Source: Neoconidiobolus thromboides FSU 785
Lineage: Eukaryota; Entomophthoromycota; Entomophthoromycetes; Entomophthorales; Neoconidiobolaceae
NCBI GenBank assembly: GCA_025603075.1
Contig: MU626381.1
Coordinates: 1-62,102, forward strand
Length of the DNA stretch: 62,102 nucleotides
Reading direction: 5' to 3'
Positions within the stretch are counted from its first letter, which is position 1, and the number at the start of each line of letters is the position of its first letter. Both the position numbers and the translations under genes were made by a program. Positions 45,691-58,487 of this stretch are shown piece by piece. The notes under the pieces were generated by a model. It had not been told where the DNA came from and did no database searches. It saw only the letters and a list, made by a program, of their open reading frames with translations.

Positions 45691-47843
45691 ACAGTATGAA
45701 CTATTAATATTCTAAGTTGATTAATAGAATCCCATCGACCTGCCTTTAATCAATTTCTGTTTTTTTCTATTATTTCATAAATGATAATTTGAATCTATTA
45801 TTAAATACTTTAGATTATATATTATTACTATTTTGAAGGTATAAACTACTTTATTTTACTATTTTCATAAATTTATCATGAAATTAAATATGAGATATGA
45901 AAATACCTTTATTCTAATAAAACACAATGTTACTGCTGCAACACCTTATAAAAATCAAACTATAAAGTATAGAGAGTACATGATGGTTTGAATCTGATTT
46001 AGTTTAACTAATATTAGATTAATGCAACTAGAGAAATTACATAACTATTATCCTAGCCTTCTAAATCGAGATTATATAAGCACATTTTTACTTAAACTTT
46101 GAATATCCAGTATTCATTGTGTTGTTCATGCGAGAATGCGAGTTGCAGGGGTTAGGAAGAGGTGAGGGTACTAACCAGACAAGCATTAGCTTTTTTACTT
46201 CAAAAAAACTCCTATTTCAGATAAGGCTTTGTTTCAGCTAAAAAAGGAATTATTTAGAAATAAAAAGTAGCTGTTATATGCTTTTAATAAGGTTAAGTTA
46301 GAGAAGCTAGGGTTAATGTTTAAATTTAACTAGATTTAATCAGCTATTTGTTTGATAAAAATCAATACTTTACCAAAAACGCTACCAACTCAGCCAGTAC
46401 ACTCCTACCACTGAAATTTAATTTGATTTTTAAGCTCGAAGTTAAAATGCTTTGGCTAAAAACCAAACAACTTGATGTGATTGCTTTTATTAGATTTTTA
46501 ACACACAGCTAAACCAAGCTGTTATTGATTTCGTAAAAGAACTAAAGAAATTGTAGAGTCAAATAAATTTAGATTATTTAGTATTCAAAACTTTAGAATA
46601 AACAATATCTAGCAACTTGAATAACCCAAAGGCAATGAAATCATTAAGAATCTCATATAAGAAATTCAAGTCCTGATATCAGTTTAATTACACTATATTA
46701 ATATAATAAAGCCACGAAACTATATCTTAGATCCTTTCCAAGCCTACCTGATTAGATTGAACTCCCTTACTCGGCTAATAAACAACAACTTGCTTCCCCT
46801 ACTTCTACTGAATTGCTTATGTAGTAGAGAGTTTGCCAGAGCGAGGATGTTAAAAATTAGAAATTAAGTTGATACTAAAAGCAAATCAACAATGTGTTCA
46901 TCTTATGCCCTGATCACCCTACAGGGTCAAACCCATCTAACAAAAACTTACCTTTGCTGACAGATCTGGGGTCAAGCAGGATGTAGCACTTCGTCAGAAT
47001 TGTTAAAAGGCTAAATAGTAAAGATGATTTCATTAAAAAAATTAGATCTTCTCAATAAAAAATATTTTATACTTAGATTTTACAAAATATACCCTAAATG
47101 GATTAAATAGCTATATGGGATTTGATTATATTTTTAGTCAAATTTGAGAATTGAGCATTTAGCTAAATAAGCAATCAAAAATGATTCTGGTTGTTTATTA
47201 AATTTTTAAAGCATAATTATAAACTTTTATTATAATTTTCAACAATTATTAATGGTGTTTTATTTCATTTAAAATAAACAAAAATCAATAGTATAAAATA
47301 TAGTAAGAATCGTGATATTATTCCTTTTCTTTTGATATCATTAAATATTCCGCTTATGTCTTTTTTGTATTAAAATTTATCGTATTGAGTTATACATTGA
47401 TTTCATGCGATTTGTTTTTTGTCTAGACAGTGATTTTAACTTTAAGTCAAGCTGACGAATTACTGTGATATACAACTTCAAGGTATACAAAATATTTTAA
47501 AGTAAGAAATAAAATCTCTAATTATTTTTATCCCTTTGAGTACTCATAAAAATCAACTATGGTCTACAAAAAGTTTTAAACACAGTTAGCTTAGTAGTAA
47601 AGAAATAACTAAATTAAAAAAACTTATTTTAATTTAGATGATAGCAGTCGTAAATTTTTAAAAATATATATTGTAATATAAATCATAATATCAAACAAGT
47701 AAATTTCCTAGTCTTATTTCATCTAAATGAAGCTTTTTTAGTTGATATTTTTGTTGACATTTTATTGAACCTTATACAAAAGTGTGGTATCTCCATTTTA
47801 CAAATTTGTTAAGCTAAAATTTTCACTAGGCTTGGATTAATGC

Positions 47844-47946
47844 TATGAGAGGATGTATTTTTTGTTTAGGAATTTTATTAGCAATTGTTCTACTCAGATG
47901 GTGCTTAAAAATGGAAAAGGTGATGAAATAAAAAACACCTCCATAT
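47844..47946 (-). mobile_element. MITE-like element, copy 11
   Basis: Inverted copy with diverged core CTACTCAGATGGTGCTTAAAAATGG and ends TATGAGAGGATG and CACCTCCATAT. The open frame overlapping it is chance. Confidence 0.75.
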
Positions 47947-48474
47947 ACAGGTTGTTTAATGTTTTAATGGTCAATATAAAGGTGTATAATCTAGTGAAAA
48001 ATACGATTAAACTAATAAAATTGATAAAAAATAATAGAAAAATATTTGAATTTTATTCTTTTTTATTTTATTTTATTCAAACTATAATAAAATGATAAAG
48101 CTATTATTTTTAAAGCAATTGTATACAATAGTCATTTTCTAAAATTTTGATCAAATTTTAATAAATTTTTCTAATTTACAATTAAAAAACATTAGTACAT
48201 ATTTCGAAGCCTTCTGTATCATCTAATATTGCTATATTAAAGGTTTATTTAATTTTTTTAATATGAATTGCTACTTTTATAAAACCGTGTACTCTAAATT
48301 AATTAAATCAACCAAAGATTTTTGAAAGCATATTAAAGAGGAATTTTTATAGATAGTATTCAAACTTAAATTTCAGTATAAATAATTTGTATTTCTGTTA
48401 AATCTCTGCTGATTTTGGTTTTGTTTTTTCTGCTAAAAACTTTTCCTGTATCTGTATTATATTTAAAAAAAATG

Positions 48475-48574
48475 AGATGAGGATGTTTTTTTTGGTCTCA
48501 TTACTTCTATTTTTTAAGGCCTATTTGAGCAGAAAAATTGTTAGTAAAATTCTTAAACAAATATATCCTCATAT
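48475..48574 (+). mobile_element. MITE-like element, copy 12
   Basis: Copy with left end GATGAGGATG, core AAGGCCTATTTGAGCAGAAAA and right end ATCCTCATAT. It is slightly shortened near the right end. Confidence 0.77.
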
Positions 48575-48973
48575 TATATATATTCAAGCATCAAATTATA
48601 TTATAGAAGCCTTTTAGTTTGCGTCTTTTAGGCTAAAAAATTTAAATTTTAAATGACTCATTTTAAGCCACTTTGTTTTAGTATTAATAACTCTAGTATT
48701 TTTGATATTATCGATACGGCTTAAGATCAGTAAAAATCAGATATTTTAAACCATGTTTATTAATATCCATTATCTTACTCCTCCTTCTTTCAAAATTATA
48801 GTACATTAAAAATACCCATAATAATTCTAAACATCCTGTATTAAAATAAAAGCAAGCTTATTCCTTTCTATTTTTATTTTTAAGTATTTTTATATAACTA
48901 ATAGTTCAGCTCAATTTTTTTTTTGAAAAATACACTCAATTGTAACTTTAAGTATCTGTTATTTAATTTTAAT

Positions 48974-51424
48974 ATGTCACTTCCGATAAGCAAATGGCCG
49001 GTACGTCATAAACTAATTTTGATCGAAGCAGCCAAAAAATACCAGTTTGAAGCATGGGAGCATGTACAATATTATTTAATGAATCATCCATGGACCAAGT
49101 TAGAAATCGATGTTAATGTAACTTTAAAAAATCACAAATTTTAATTTAAACTAAACCAAATTTTAGGATACAGAGCTAGCTCTCATTCAATTATTAGATA
49201 GCTTTTCAACTGATATTTCCGTGTTGAAGTAATTAAGTTTGAGTTTAAAAGTGAGAACACTAACAGTTTTTATTAGAAATGAAAATGATAATAAGATGTT
49301 TGATGAAATTTATCAAGCAATAAGGACAGAATATAAGAATGTCTTAAAGGAACAGCAAACAGAAGTCAACGAAATTTTCAAGGCTCTCAAACGTAAAGCA
49401 GATGATACGATTGCTAGTCCATTAAAAAATAGAAAGAAAAATGGTAATGATTTTTATAATCAGATTATCAATTGAAGTTCATTTTTTTTAGATAGTGACA
49501 GTGGTAATGAATCTGAAATCGAGGATAAAACTGAGAATAGTAAAATTAATTTTGAGCTGCTCAGGGACCCAGAGTATTTTAAAATGGTTAACCAAAACCT
49601 TAAAGTTTTATTTAAAAATGTTTTGGATAAGGAAAGTAAACAATCGAATGAATTAGAAAACGGTATTTAACAGTTTTTATTTTATTTCAATTAGTAATTT
49701 TTTTAGAAAAAATAATTGAAGATTATAATACCGTTGTTGAAATCAATGACGATACAGTTGGAACACCTACCACTTTAGAAGATCAAAATCAAAGTTTAAA
49801 CTTAACAGATAAGCCTACACTTGAGAAAACTAACTCTTCAAATAAAAAATCAGAATCTGTAATCTTAATCACAAATTCGGAAAAAGCAAGCGACCTAAGT
49901 GCTGAATCAACAAAGTTAACAAAAGGTCAAGCTATTGGAACATATGATATGGAATTAAAAGGAAAAGACTCGATGAAAGCATTAACTATTAAAGATATTG
50001 GGTTAGAAAACCAAACAGATGAAGGTAATTGTAACAAATTTAGTATTAAAACTAAATAATAATTTAAAAATTTTCAAGATAGCAATTATGAAAATATTAA
50101 TAATGAAGAAAGTGAACTTAATTCACAAAAGAATAATTCTGAGGAAATCATACCTTTAGGAGAAACCTTGCCAGAAGCAGCAATTGAAACAACAAATACA
50201 ACTGTGTCAGATGAAAATAAAGAAACTACTCACGAATTAGAAAGTAAAATTGAAACAATAGTCGATAAACAGAAGCCCTTATTAGATATACAAGAGCAAC
50301 CAAAGAGGGATATGGTATCTAACACTTCTGATATAGTTCAAGAATCGAATGATATGACCAATGAAGGTGAAAAAACAGGTAAAATAATAGAATGTCTAAT
50401 AGTGCATCTAACTTATTTTATAGTAAATGCTAGTGTTTCAATCAATGATAAAGAATTGTTTATCAAAGATAAGAAATTTAATGGAGAGAATGAAATAAAC
50501 GTTGAAAATAGCAATATTAAAGAAGCTCCTCAATCAATATCAATCGGATATTCGAATATACTCAATGATCCAGAAGTCATGAGCAAGGATGAAAAGAATA
50601 AATCACATGAAATTAAGGAGTATAATAATGAGAAAAATGATGCTCAAAAACATATCGAGGAAGAGGAAATAAATAACGGAGACATTGATGATAATGAACA
50701 AAAAGCTGTGATTGAAGTTGAAAATATTGAATACAGTGATTCTCAAGGTTTAGCAAAGGTGGAAGAAGAGATGGATGAAATAATAAAGAAGTTGAAAATG
50801 GAAGGAGAAAATGAAAAGGGTATCGAAATTAAACAAGAGAAGAAAGAAGAAAGAATAGGAACACCCACCATAAAAGGAATATTGAGCAAAAATAAAGAAA
50901 TTAAAGAAGAAAAGAAGCAAGTTAGCTTTATCAATATACCAACTGAAGCTAATACTACCTTCACATCTACAGTGAATACTCCCTCTACTATTGCAGATCA
51001 CACACCTTCTGAATTTTACGTTAAAGACAACCCAAAGAAGTGGAAAAAATTGGCTCTTATGGTCTTAAGAGAAATTTCAAATCATCGGTTAGCACCTTTG
51101 TTTCAGAAGCCTATTAAAGAAACAGTAGCACCAGGTTACTATGATATTGTATTAGAGCCTATTGATTTAAATAAAATAGCCAGAAAAATTAAAGAAGGGG
51201 TAAGTAATTTAATTATCATTTATCATATATTTACATTAATTAATCATAAATAGACAATTACAAATACTGAAGAATTTACACGAGATATTTTATTAATGTG
51301 TCAAAATGCTCTAATGTTTAATCGACAAGACACTGAGATTTATGCAATGGCTTTAGAAATGTTACAAGCTGTACAATCCAACCTTGAAACTTTAATGGAA
51401 ACGGATCTTTATCGATTAAATTAA
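48974..51424 (+). CDS. BRD8-like bromodomain protein (NuA4-type subunit candidate)
   Basis: Eight exons (introns 49118-49166, 49229-49276, 49444-49491, 49663-49706, 50025-50078, 50379-50423 and 51200-51253) give 702 aa. The N-terminus (ISKWPVRHKLILIEAAKKYQ, AWEHVQYYL) is a SANT-like segment. It is followed by a coiled coil (YQAIRTEYKNVLKEQQTEVN) as in BRD8, a long acidic, disordered middle, and a C-terminal bromodomain: WKKLALMVLREISNHRLAPL, PGYYDIVLEPIDLNKIARKI, then FTRDILLMCQNALMFNRQDT with the acetyl-lysine-binding Asn in NALMFN. SANT + coiled coil + C-terminal bromodomain is the BRD8 layout; BRD8 belongs to the NuA4/TIP60 acetyltransferase complex. The orthology is inferred from architecture. 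Intron 50379-50423 is 45 nt, in frame and stop-free, so it may be kept in some transcripts. Confidence 0.75.
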
Positions 51425-51431
51425 TAAATTG

Positions 51432-52948
51432 CTAGTTTAAATATTCAACCCATTCTGAAGGTTTTTCACCATACTATAAACCAATATTAATATTTTATTA
51501 TATTGTTATTACTATTCTATTTACTTGTATTGATAAAATTTCATTAAATAATTTTGATGCCAATGGGCCAGCTTGTGCAGTACTATCATTTTCGTCTAAA
51601 GGAATCCTGATAATCTTAAAATAAACTAATTAAATTTCGCATAATATTTTATATTTCTTACATCTCCTTTGTAATAAATCTCTTTGATTGGCGATATAAT
51701 ACATGCTGTACCTGTGCCAAACATTTCTAAAAGCTAATATTGTATTATTAATATATTACATTTACTATTGTAATTATTGGTTTACTCTATTTTCAGCAAC
51801 TAATTGGATTACGTCCTTCATTGTAATACTCCCTTCTACCATTTTAATTTCAGAGTCTGAAGCCATAAGTTCAACAATTGAAGCACGTGTGACTCCAGGC
51901 AAAATAGTGCCATCCAATGGTGGAGTTTTTAAAACTTTATCTAATTTGAAAATGATTAAACAAGGTAGAACATTACATAAAAATAAAACTTACTCTTCTG
52001 CTCATCTATATAGTACAAAAACAAATTCATTGTACCAACCTCTGTAATACTTTCCTCTTCTCCAAACAGCCATAAATTCTGTTGACAGTTGTACTGTTTT
52101 GCTATATTTTGAGCTAAAAGTCCAGGGCCATAATTGCTAAATAAAGGTTAATAAGTATATTCTTCTTGTAAAATAAATTACATACCCTCCAATTTTTGAG
52201 CTTCCTGTACCCCCAGGCCAAGCTCTAACAAACTCTTTGGTAGCATACAAGCGAACCGCTTGAAATCCAGTGGGATAATATGGGCCTACTGGTGAGCAAA
52301 TGACATAGAGTAATGCTTTATTTGAGGAAGCAACGCCTAAATAACTCTAATTCCCATTAGCTTGATTACTTCATAGGATAAAAAAATCCTTACTTGTGTA
52401 GCAATAACAGTAGGTCTTATATATAATGAGTACCCTTTTTGATCTGGGATCCATCTTTGATCTGTTAGGATCAATTTTTTAATTACTTCGAGTAGTTCAA
52501 TTTCATTAAATGTAGGCAAAGTTAAACGTTTACAAGAGTCATTTAAACGTTTCATATTGTCTAAGGCTCTAAATAAAATGATTTTGCCTTCCTTTGTTTT
52601 ATACGCTTTTAAACCTTCAAAACACTTTTACGATCAATTTTAATTCATTAAAAAGATAATATAAATAATAAAGGTTACCTCAATACCATAATGAAATACT
52701 AAAGCTGATGGATCTAAACTTAAGTTTTGATATGGTTGAATCTTAGCTTGGTCCCAACCTGCAGTTGAGTCCCATTCTATGCTTAACATATGGTCACTAA
52801 AGGTTTTGCCAAATTGTAACTCTTCATTTGGGACTAATGGCTTCAATTCTTTTGATACTTCGATCTTTATATTATTTTTCTATAATATATGATTAATAAA
52901 CATAAATCATTATCTTGTTTAAAATGTAAATACGTTTATTTCTTGCAT
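51432..52948 (-). CDS. BAT1: Branched-chain amino acid aminotransferase
   Basis: Nine exons (introns 52880-52933, 52625-52678, 52347-52393, 52137-52185, 51941-51993, 51734-51785, 51615-51661 and 51474-51524) give 369 aa. Sequence includes [63 protein letters not shown], the PLP lysine K200 in [15 protein letters not shown], and [26 protein letters not shown] and [14 protein letters not shown]. It transfers amino groups between 2-oxoglutarate and Leu, Ile or Val. There is no obvious mitochondrial presequence (start [20 protein letters not shown]), so a cytosolic form is likely. The symbol is for the family; BAT1 versus BAT2 cannot be told. The stop codon is 7 bp from the convergent BRD8-like stop. 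Confidence 0.96.
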
Positions 52949-54587
52949 TTTAAGAATAAAATTTTGATTTTTTGTTGATAAAGTGAGTTGCTTTTATAAT
53001 CAAAGTATAGTCACGTTTTATGATTTTTTATGACTCAAACTGGATCAAGTGGAACCATTAAGAATAATTTCAAAGTATAGATAAGAGATAGAAGTAATAA
53101 TAATAATAATAATAAATAAAGCTAAGATTTTAATTTAAAAAAAGAATATGATACTAATGTTTTTAGTCAGTGTAATCAAGGTTTTATTAAATTTCAAGCT
53201 TAAAAAGTAAAAATCATGTATTGATAAGTAAAAGCTAATTCAAAAACTACTCATTTTTGAAAAATATTACATTTTCTGAAAATCCTTTACTTTACTTATG
53301 AAATAGACAAATAACATTATAAGCTACTGTATAGGATTCACTATCTGCCTAAAAAGTAAAAAATATTTTCTAGTAAGAAGTGCTTGATACCGAAATTCCA
53401 TGTCACTACGACTTTAGGTTGCTTAAAATACTCCCTGGATTTGTAATACTCCTTAATAGATAGACTGATTTATTATAATATCGTTTAAAATAATTAATAG
53501 CAGTGCTACTTAATATAAAATAGTAATAAGTAATTAAAAAAAATTCAACGTTCGAAAATGAGAAGTATTTTATTAAGCTTCTAAAAAACAAATAGTAATA
53601 AAATATATTCATTCTTTTTATAATAAAGTATCCTCGTAGTAAGTTTAATTTAATTTTAAGCTGAATTACTGAGTTTCCCATAGCAACTACTTCTAACATT
53701 GATTATTTTCAAATGATTTTCAAACTCAGGATAAAATTCGTGATTCTATATAATAAACAATCAATGCTTATTAATAATTTAAGAAGGAGTATAGTGAAAT
53801 AGAAAGTAGTCCTTTAAGTAGGAAAGAACGGATGATATGGATTTGAGATTAGTATGAAGAAAGAGGTTTTTACAGTTATTTTAGTAAAAATAAAGATAAT
53901 TAAACTATATATTATAATAAGATATTGAATAGATTGTTATAATGTTAATAATCATATTAGAATATTAAAGTACATGAATAAAAAACATTATAATTTATGG
54001 ACTAAAATCTTTATTGTGATACAAATATCATTTCACCTCCATATACCTTATAAAAATCCAATTACAAGATATAAAGTATTAAAGATCTAGATACAACGTT
54101 AGTTTAATCCACACTATAATAATAGAACCAAATTAAATTGCATCTTAGTTCTTTTGTTTATCTTATCAGCTCAGCAAAATATTTACATTAATGTTAAAAA
54201 TTGTCTCTACTGATTTCTTTTTTGGTTGAAAGAGGAACGAAGAAGCTAGAAAGGTTGAAGGTCAATAACTAAGTCAATACTATGAGCCAGTTAATAAACA
54301 TAATCTCTTTTCACTAAATTAACATACTGATTTGACTTGCTTTTTACATCCAGAAAAATTAACTTTTTATTAGACCGTCTGTAAGAGCCACCAGAGGTCT
54401 ATTATTTATGAATTATTAAAAAACTAGATGTAGAGGTATTTCCTTGTAAAAAGTAATTAAGATTGAGTCTTTTTAAATTAGATTCTCTAGTTTTAATTGG
54501 ACAAAATTAACGCTATTTAATTGGTTCTATTAAATTCAATTATTTTGAAAAATAAAATTGAAATAAGCTTCATTTAAACTTCATTAA
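52949..54587. other. Intergenic, nothing recognised
   Basis: About 1.6 kb between the divergent aminotransferase and NOC3 genes. It has a short (AAT)n run near 53093-53115. Bases 53750-54400 have many short broken frames, and CTTATAAAAATCCAATTA near 54048 resembles CTTATAAAAATCAAACTA near 45945 in the other large gap, hinting at a shared decayed repeat. Confidence 0.45.
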
Positions 54588-57140
54588 ATGGGTAAAAAGA
54601 ATCGCAAGAATAAAGGAAACAACGGTGAAAGTAACCCTCAACCAAGTCAACCTCGAGGAAATTTTGGAAATGGTAAGATGGGAATAAAACAGATTGCCAA
54701 AGCCGCCGAGAAAAGAAACAGTAATCTTGGAAAAAAGACATTAGATGGTAAAAAAATGAAAAAAAAAACTTCAACTGCAGACATTCGAACTCCAAAAGAA
54801 CAACGTTTGTTCAATAATAGCAATGAGAAACTATTGTCATTTCCTGTTAACAAAATGGAACTTGGTTCAGAAATGGAAGATAATATTGAAGAAGAAGATG
54901 AAACTACAAAATTAGAAAAAGAACATATTGAGTTGACAAAGAATAAAAGGAAGGATGATAAAGATATAAAAAGCGAAAAACAAAGTTTAAAATTACCAAT
55001 TAAAGATGTCAAGGGTAAACTGATTCGTGCTAAAGACGTAGTAGAATCAGAATCAGAAAGCGACAGTGAAGATAAAGAAGAAGAGGAAGAAGTTTTTAGT
55101 GGCAGTGAATTAGAATTCGAAGATGAAAATGAAAATAATGGAAACAATGAAAATGAAATTGTGGACATTAATTCAAAAGAATATGTTACTGAAAAATTAG
55201 AACAGATGGCTACTATGGCTCAAGATATTATGAGTTCACCTGAAGATAATGTAATACTATTATTTGTTTGTTATATTGGGTTATATTTATACTAATTTGT
55301 TTTATTATTTATGATTGCTATTAGTATCCTCGACTTAAAGAATTAAAATTATTCTGTTTTGATAAAAACTTAATGGTACGTAAATATGGTTATTTAACTT
55401 TATTATCTTTATTTAAAGATATTTTACCAAGGTAAATTTAATTACTATAACTAGTAATAATTGTATAATTATTAAACAATTATTACTATATTAGTTATCG
55501 TATTCGTCCATTAACAGAAGCAGAAAGAAAGATGAAAGTATCTAAAGAAGTTAAAAAACAAAGGATTTATGAAGAATCTTTAGTCTCTTCTTATCAATCT
55601 TATATAAAAACTTTAATTAATCAATATAAAGGTAATTTCATTTATTATATAATTTATAATATTAGTATAATATTTTGTTTTATTTAGCTTCAGTTCAAAA
55701 TGATGAAAAATATGAAGGATTTAAGACAATAGTAATTAAATGCTTAACAGAGTTGATGGTATCAAAAGCTGGCTTTAATTTTGAAGATGACATTATTCAA
55801 TTTATAGCTCGTAAAATGAGTACCACTAATGAAGATATGGATTTAGATAGATGTATTGAATATAGTGTTAGATTATTCAAAGAAGATGAAATAGGTTATA
55901 GTAGCTTAAAATTAGTACAAAGTTTAACAAAAAGTATCAAACATAAAGAATATAAAATAGCAGCTAAAGTATTAAGGATTTTTATCCATTTAAAATTAAG
56001 TGATAATTTAATTAAAAAAGATTCAGATAATAAAAACAAAAAGGATAAAGATAATAAAAATAAAAGAAAAATAGTTGTTGATAAAAAATTATTAGATGAA
56101 CGTAAAGAACATTTATCTAAAAAGAGAAAGAAAAGAATGAAGGCTCAAAAAGAAATTGAAAGAGAAATGCAAGAAGCTGAAGCTGAATATACGGTTGAAG
56201 AAAAAGATAAAGTTCAATCCGAATTATTAAAAAGTATTTTTATTATTTACTTCCGTGTTTTAAAAGAAGCTCCAAGTACTCGTTTATTCCCTGTAACCCT
56301 TGAAGGTCTTTCAAAGTAATTTTTAATTTACTACTAATTTAGTTTATATATTAAAATTTATTTTTAGGTTTGGACATCTTATTAGTGTAGATTTCTTTAG
56401 TGATTTATTATTGGTATTAAAAAAAATACTTAAAGAGGGATTAAATTCTTCAAGTAATAACAAATCGGATATAGTTGATCCAATAGTTCATTCCTCAGTA
56501 GAAGTAATACGTTGCCAATTATTATGTATATTAACAGCGTTTAAATTGTTGTCTGGGCAAGGACAAGCTTTAAATTTAGACTTGAAGGATTTTTATACAT
56601 ATATGTATGATCTTATATTAAAAGTAGCATATTTACCTTCATGTGAAAATAATTTAGAAATTGAAAATGATAAAAATAATTCACAAAAAAAAGATCAATT
56701 TATTGCTCCATCAATTTATCACTTAGTTATTGATTGTTTAGATGCTTTATTTTTTAGACGTGAAAGGGTTAGTTTGTTAAGAGCTGCTTCCTTCTTAAAA
56801 AGATTATCTACCCTCTGTTTTTATTATCCTCAGCCTACAGCTGCCAAACTTATGGGTATGTGTAAGGCCTTTTTAATTGTAAGTATATTATTTATTTTTA
56901 AAATATAAGCACTGAACATTAATTTTCTAATAACAGAAATATCCTGGTCTTGATCGTATGCTTTCTTCTGAAGAAGTGGCTGGAGAAGGTTCCTTTCAGC
57001 CATTTGCTGTGGATCCAGATGCAGCCAATCCATTTAGTACACATCTCTTTGATTTACCTGCTTTATTCAATACTTATTATGATCCTAAACTTAAAAGTGC
57101 TGCTTTAGAAACTATTAGAGCTACTCAAATTAGAAAATAA
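54588..57140 (+). CDS. NOC3: Nucleolar complex protein 3 (Noc3)
   Basis: Six exons (introns 55251-55324, 55432-55494, 55632-55687, 56316-56367 and 56879-56936) give 749 aa. The N-terminus is basic and then acidic (Lys-rich to residue 65, Glu/Asp-rich about 100-200). The conserved Noc3 core follows: YPRLKELKLFCFDKNLMVRK, then SYRIRPLTEAERKMKVSKEV and KKQRIYEESLVSSYQSYIKT, an armadillo-like region, the LLDERKEHLSKKRKKRMKAQ block, and the C-terminal CBF/Noc3 domain ending in FDLPALFNTYYDP. Noc3 works with Noc2 in pre-60S intranuclear transport and has been linked to replication licensing in yeast. Every splice restores the expected family sequence. Confidence 0.93.
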
Positions 57141-57269
57141 CTTGTTGAAAAATAGATTCGATTTAATAAAATAAAATAGAATAAACAAAACAATATGTAA
57201 TAAAACAATAATTCTAGTATAACAACAATAGTAATAATAATAAATAACAAACAAATTTGGGTTTTATTT

Positions 57270-57921
57270 TTAAAGAGATTTTCCCATAAATTTACGTTTA
57301 GTAAACATGGTCCACCATTTAGATGGAATAGTTTCTTGGCCATAAACTCTTTCCAAAAATCTTAATACTGTTTCTTGTCTTAATTGAGATATATACTGAC
57401 GCAATAAATCTATAATAAGTTAATATAAATAACCATTGATTATTTCAGAAAACACTAATTCATAAAAACTACTTACCAGCTTCATGGCGGTCTTTTGGAG
57501 GTGAAAAAAGAGCATTTAATGGAAAACTTGGATCCCCGGGAATAGCAAAAGATTGTAAAGCAATATTATTTAAATGTTTTTGTACTTCATTTTGACTACT
57601 TGCACTTTTAGGTAAATTATTTAATAATTCGGAAATGAACAAAGTTAAATAAATCAAAGTTCTATCTGCTCCACCTTTAATTTCAAAATTTTTAAATAAA
57701 CAATTGGCACGAAATAAATTGAACGATTCATCAACAATGTCTTCTTCTTCTGAAGTAAAATTGGAGGATAAGATAGGTCCTCTTATCTTAGTTTTAAAAG
57801 GTAACATACTCATGTTACCTAATTGTTGTACCTCTTCTTCATTGAAATTAGAATGGTAAGCCTAACACAAAAATTAGTTGAAGTGTTTTGTTTGAATTGA
57901 TTTGATTAATCTTACTGGCAT
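57270..57921 (-). CDS. ARC18: Arp2/3 complex subunit 3 (ARPC3, p21)
   Basis: Three exons (introns 57862-57915 and 57410-57476) give 176 aa, the normal length. Sequence: MPAYHSNFNEEEVQQLGNMS, LPFKTKIRGP, EDIVDESFNLFRANCLFKNF, EIKGGADRTLIYLTLFISEL, PGDPSFPLNALFSPP, LRQYISQLRQETVLRFLERV, and SKWWTMFTKRKFMGKSL. It links the Arp3 side of the Arp2/3 complex, which nucleates branched actin, consistent with actin-patch endocytosis alongside the clathrin light chain in this window. The first coding exon is only ATGCCA. It is convergent with NOC3, 129 bp apart. Confidence 0.97.
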
Positions 57922-58487
57922 TTTGAAGTTGTAAAAATAAAATGATTTTGTCTTTTTTTTGGATTTACCTGACACCTACCTACTCAAGTGGCTTTTATGA
58001 AGCATCCAATCAAATTTAATCAAAATTTTAGAACTTCAATATTATAGAGTTACAAAACTATAATATTATATATTATAATATCATATTATTATTATTGATG
58101 TATTTTTAATAGCATTAAATCAAAAACTGATATTAGCTTGTTTATATTCATAAGTAAAAATCTACCATATACAATATTATTAGTAATATCAAGTGCTCTC
58201 TTAAATTAGTTATTATTTTTAATTTGATATATTGCTGCTACTAGCTATTTACTCAATATCATGATTAAACTAATAGTTCGCATTTATTTTATTATAATAA
58301 CTAAGCTTAATTATTTGGTAAATTACTTATTGTCTTTATACAATATAATAATATTAATAATATAAGATTTTATATTAATATTTTAAATACAAATCAGCTA
58401 TGTCATGCCTTAATTTAATTGGTTCACTGTTTATAAAAACCAAGAAAATAATTATTTTTAAAATTATTAATCTTCTTTAATAACAAA
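57922..58487. other. Intergenic, divergent promoter region
   Basis: About 570 bp between divergent ARPC3 and DAD1 start codons. CCAATCAAATTT near 58006-58017 is a CCAAT-like sequence about 90 bp before ARPC3. The remainder is A+T-rich. Confidence 0.45.

Larger units (their letters stand above)
45691..48973. other. Large gene-poor interval with two MITE-like copies
   Basis: About 3.3 kb with no supported gene, the largest gap in the window. Bases 46000-47000 are less A+T-biased and less homopolymeric than ordinary spacer here, with many short interrupted frames on both strands; this could be a decayed mobile element. From about 47000 it is ordinary A+T-rich spacer with MITE-like copies 11 and 12. 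Confidence 0.5.

Noticed and set aside
46886-47045. Short plus-strand frame with ILCPDHPTGSNPSNKN
   Set aside because: Only about 30 codons between stops and no splice sites that extend it; kept only as part of the possible decayed element.
47853-48095. 80-codon plus-strand open frame
   Set aside because: It covers MITE-like copy 11 and A+T-rich spacer, and has no coding-like composition.
54647-55168. 173-codon minus-strand Ser/Leu-rich frame
   Set aside because: Antisense of the acidic-basic N-terminus of NOC3; the same composition artefact.
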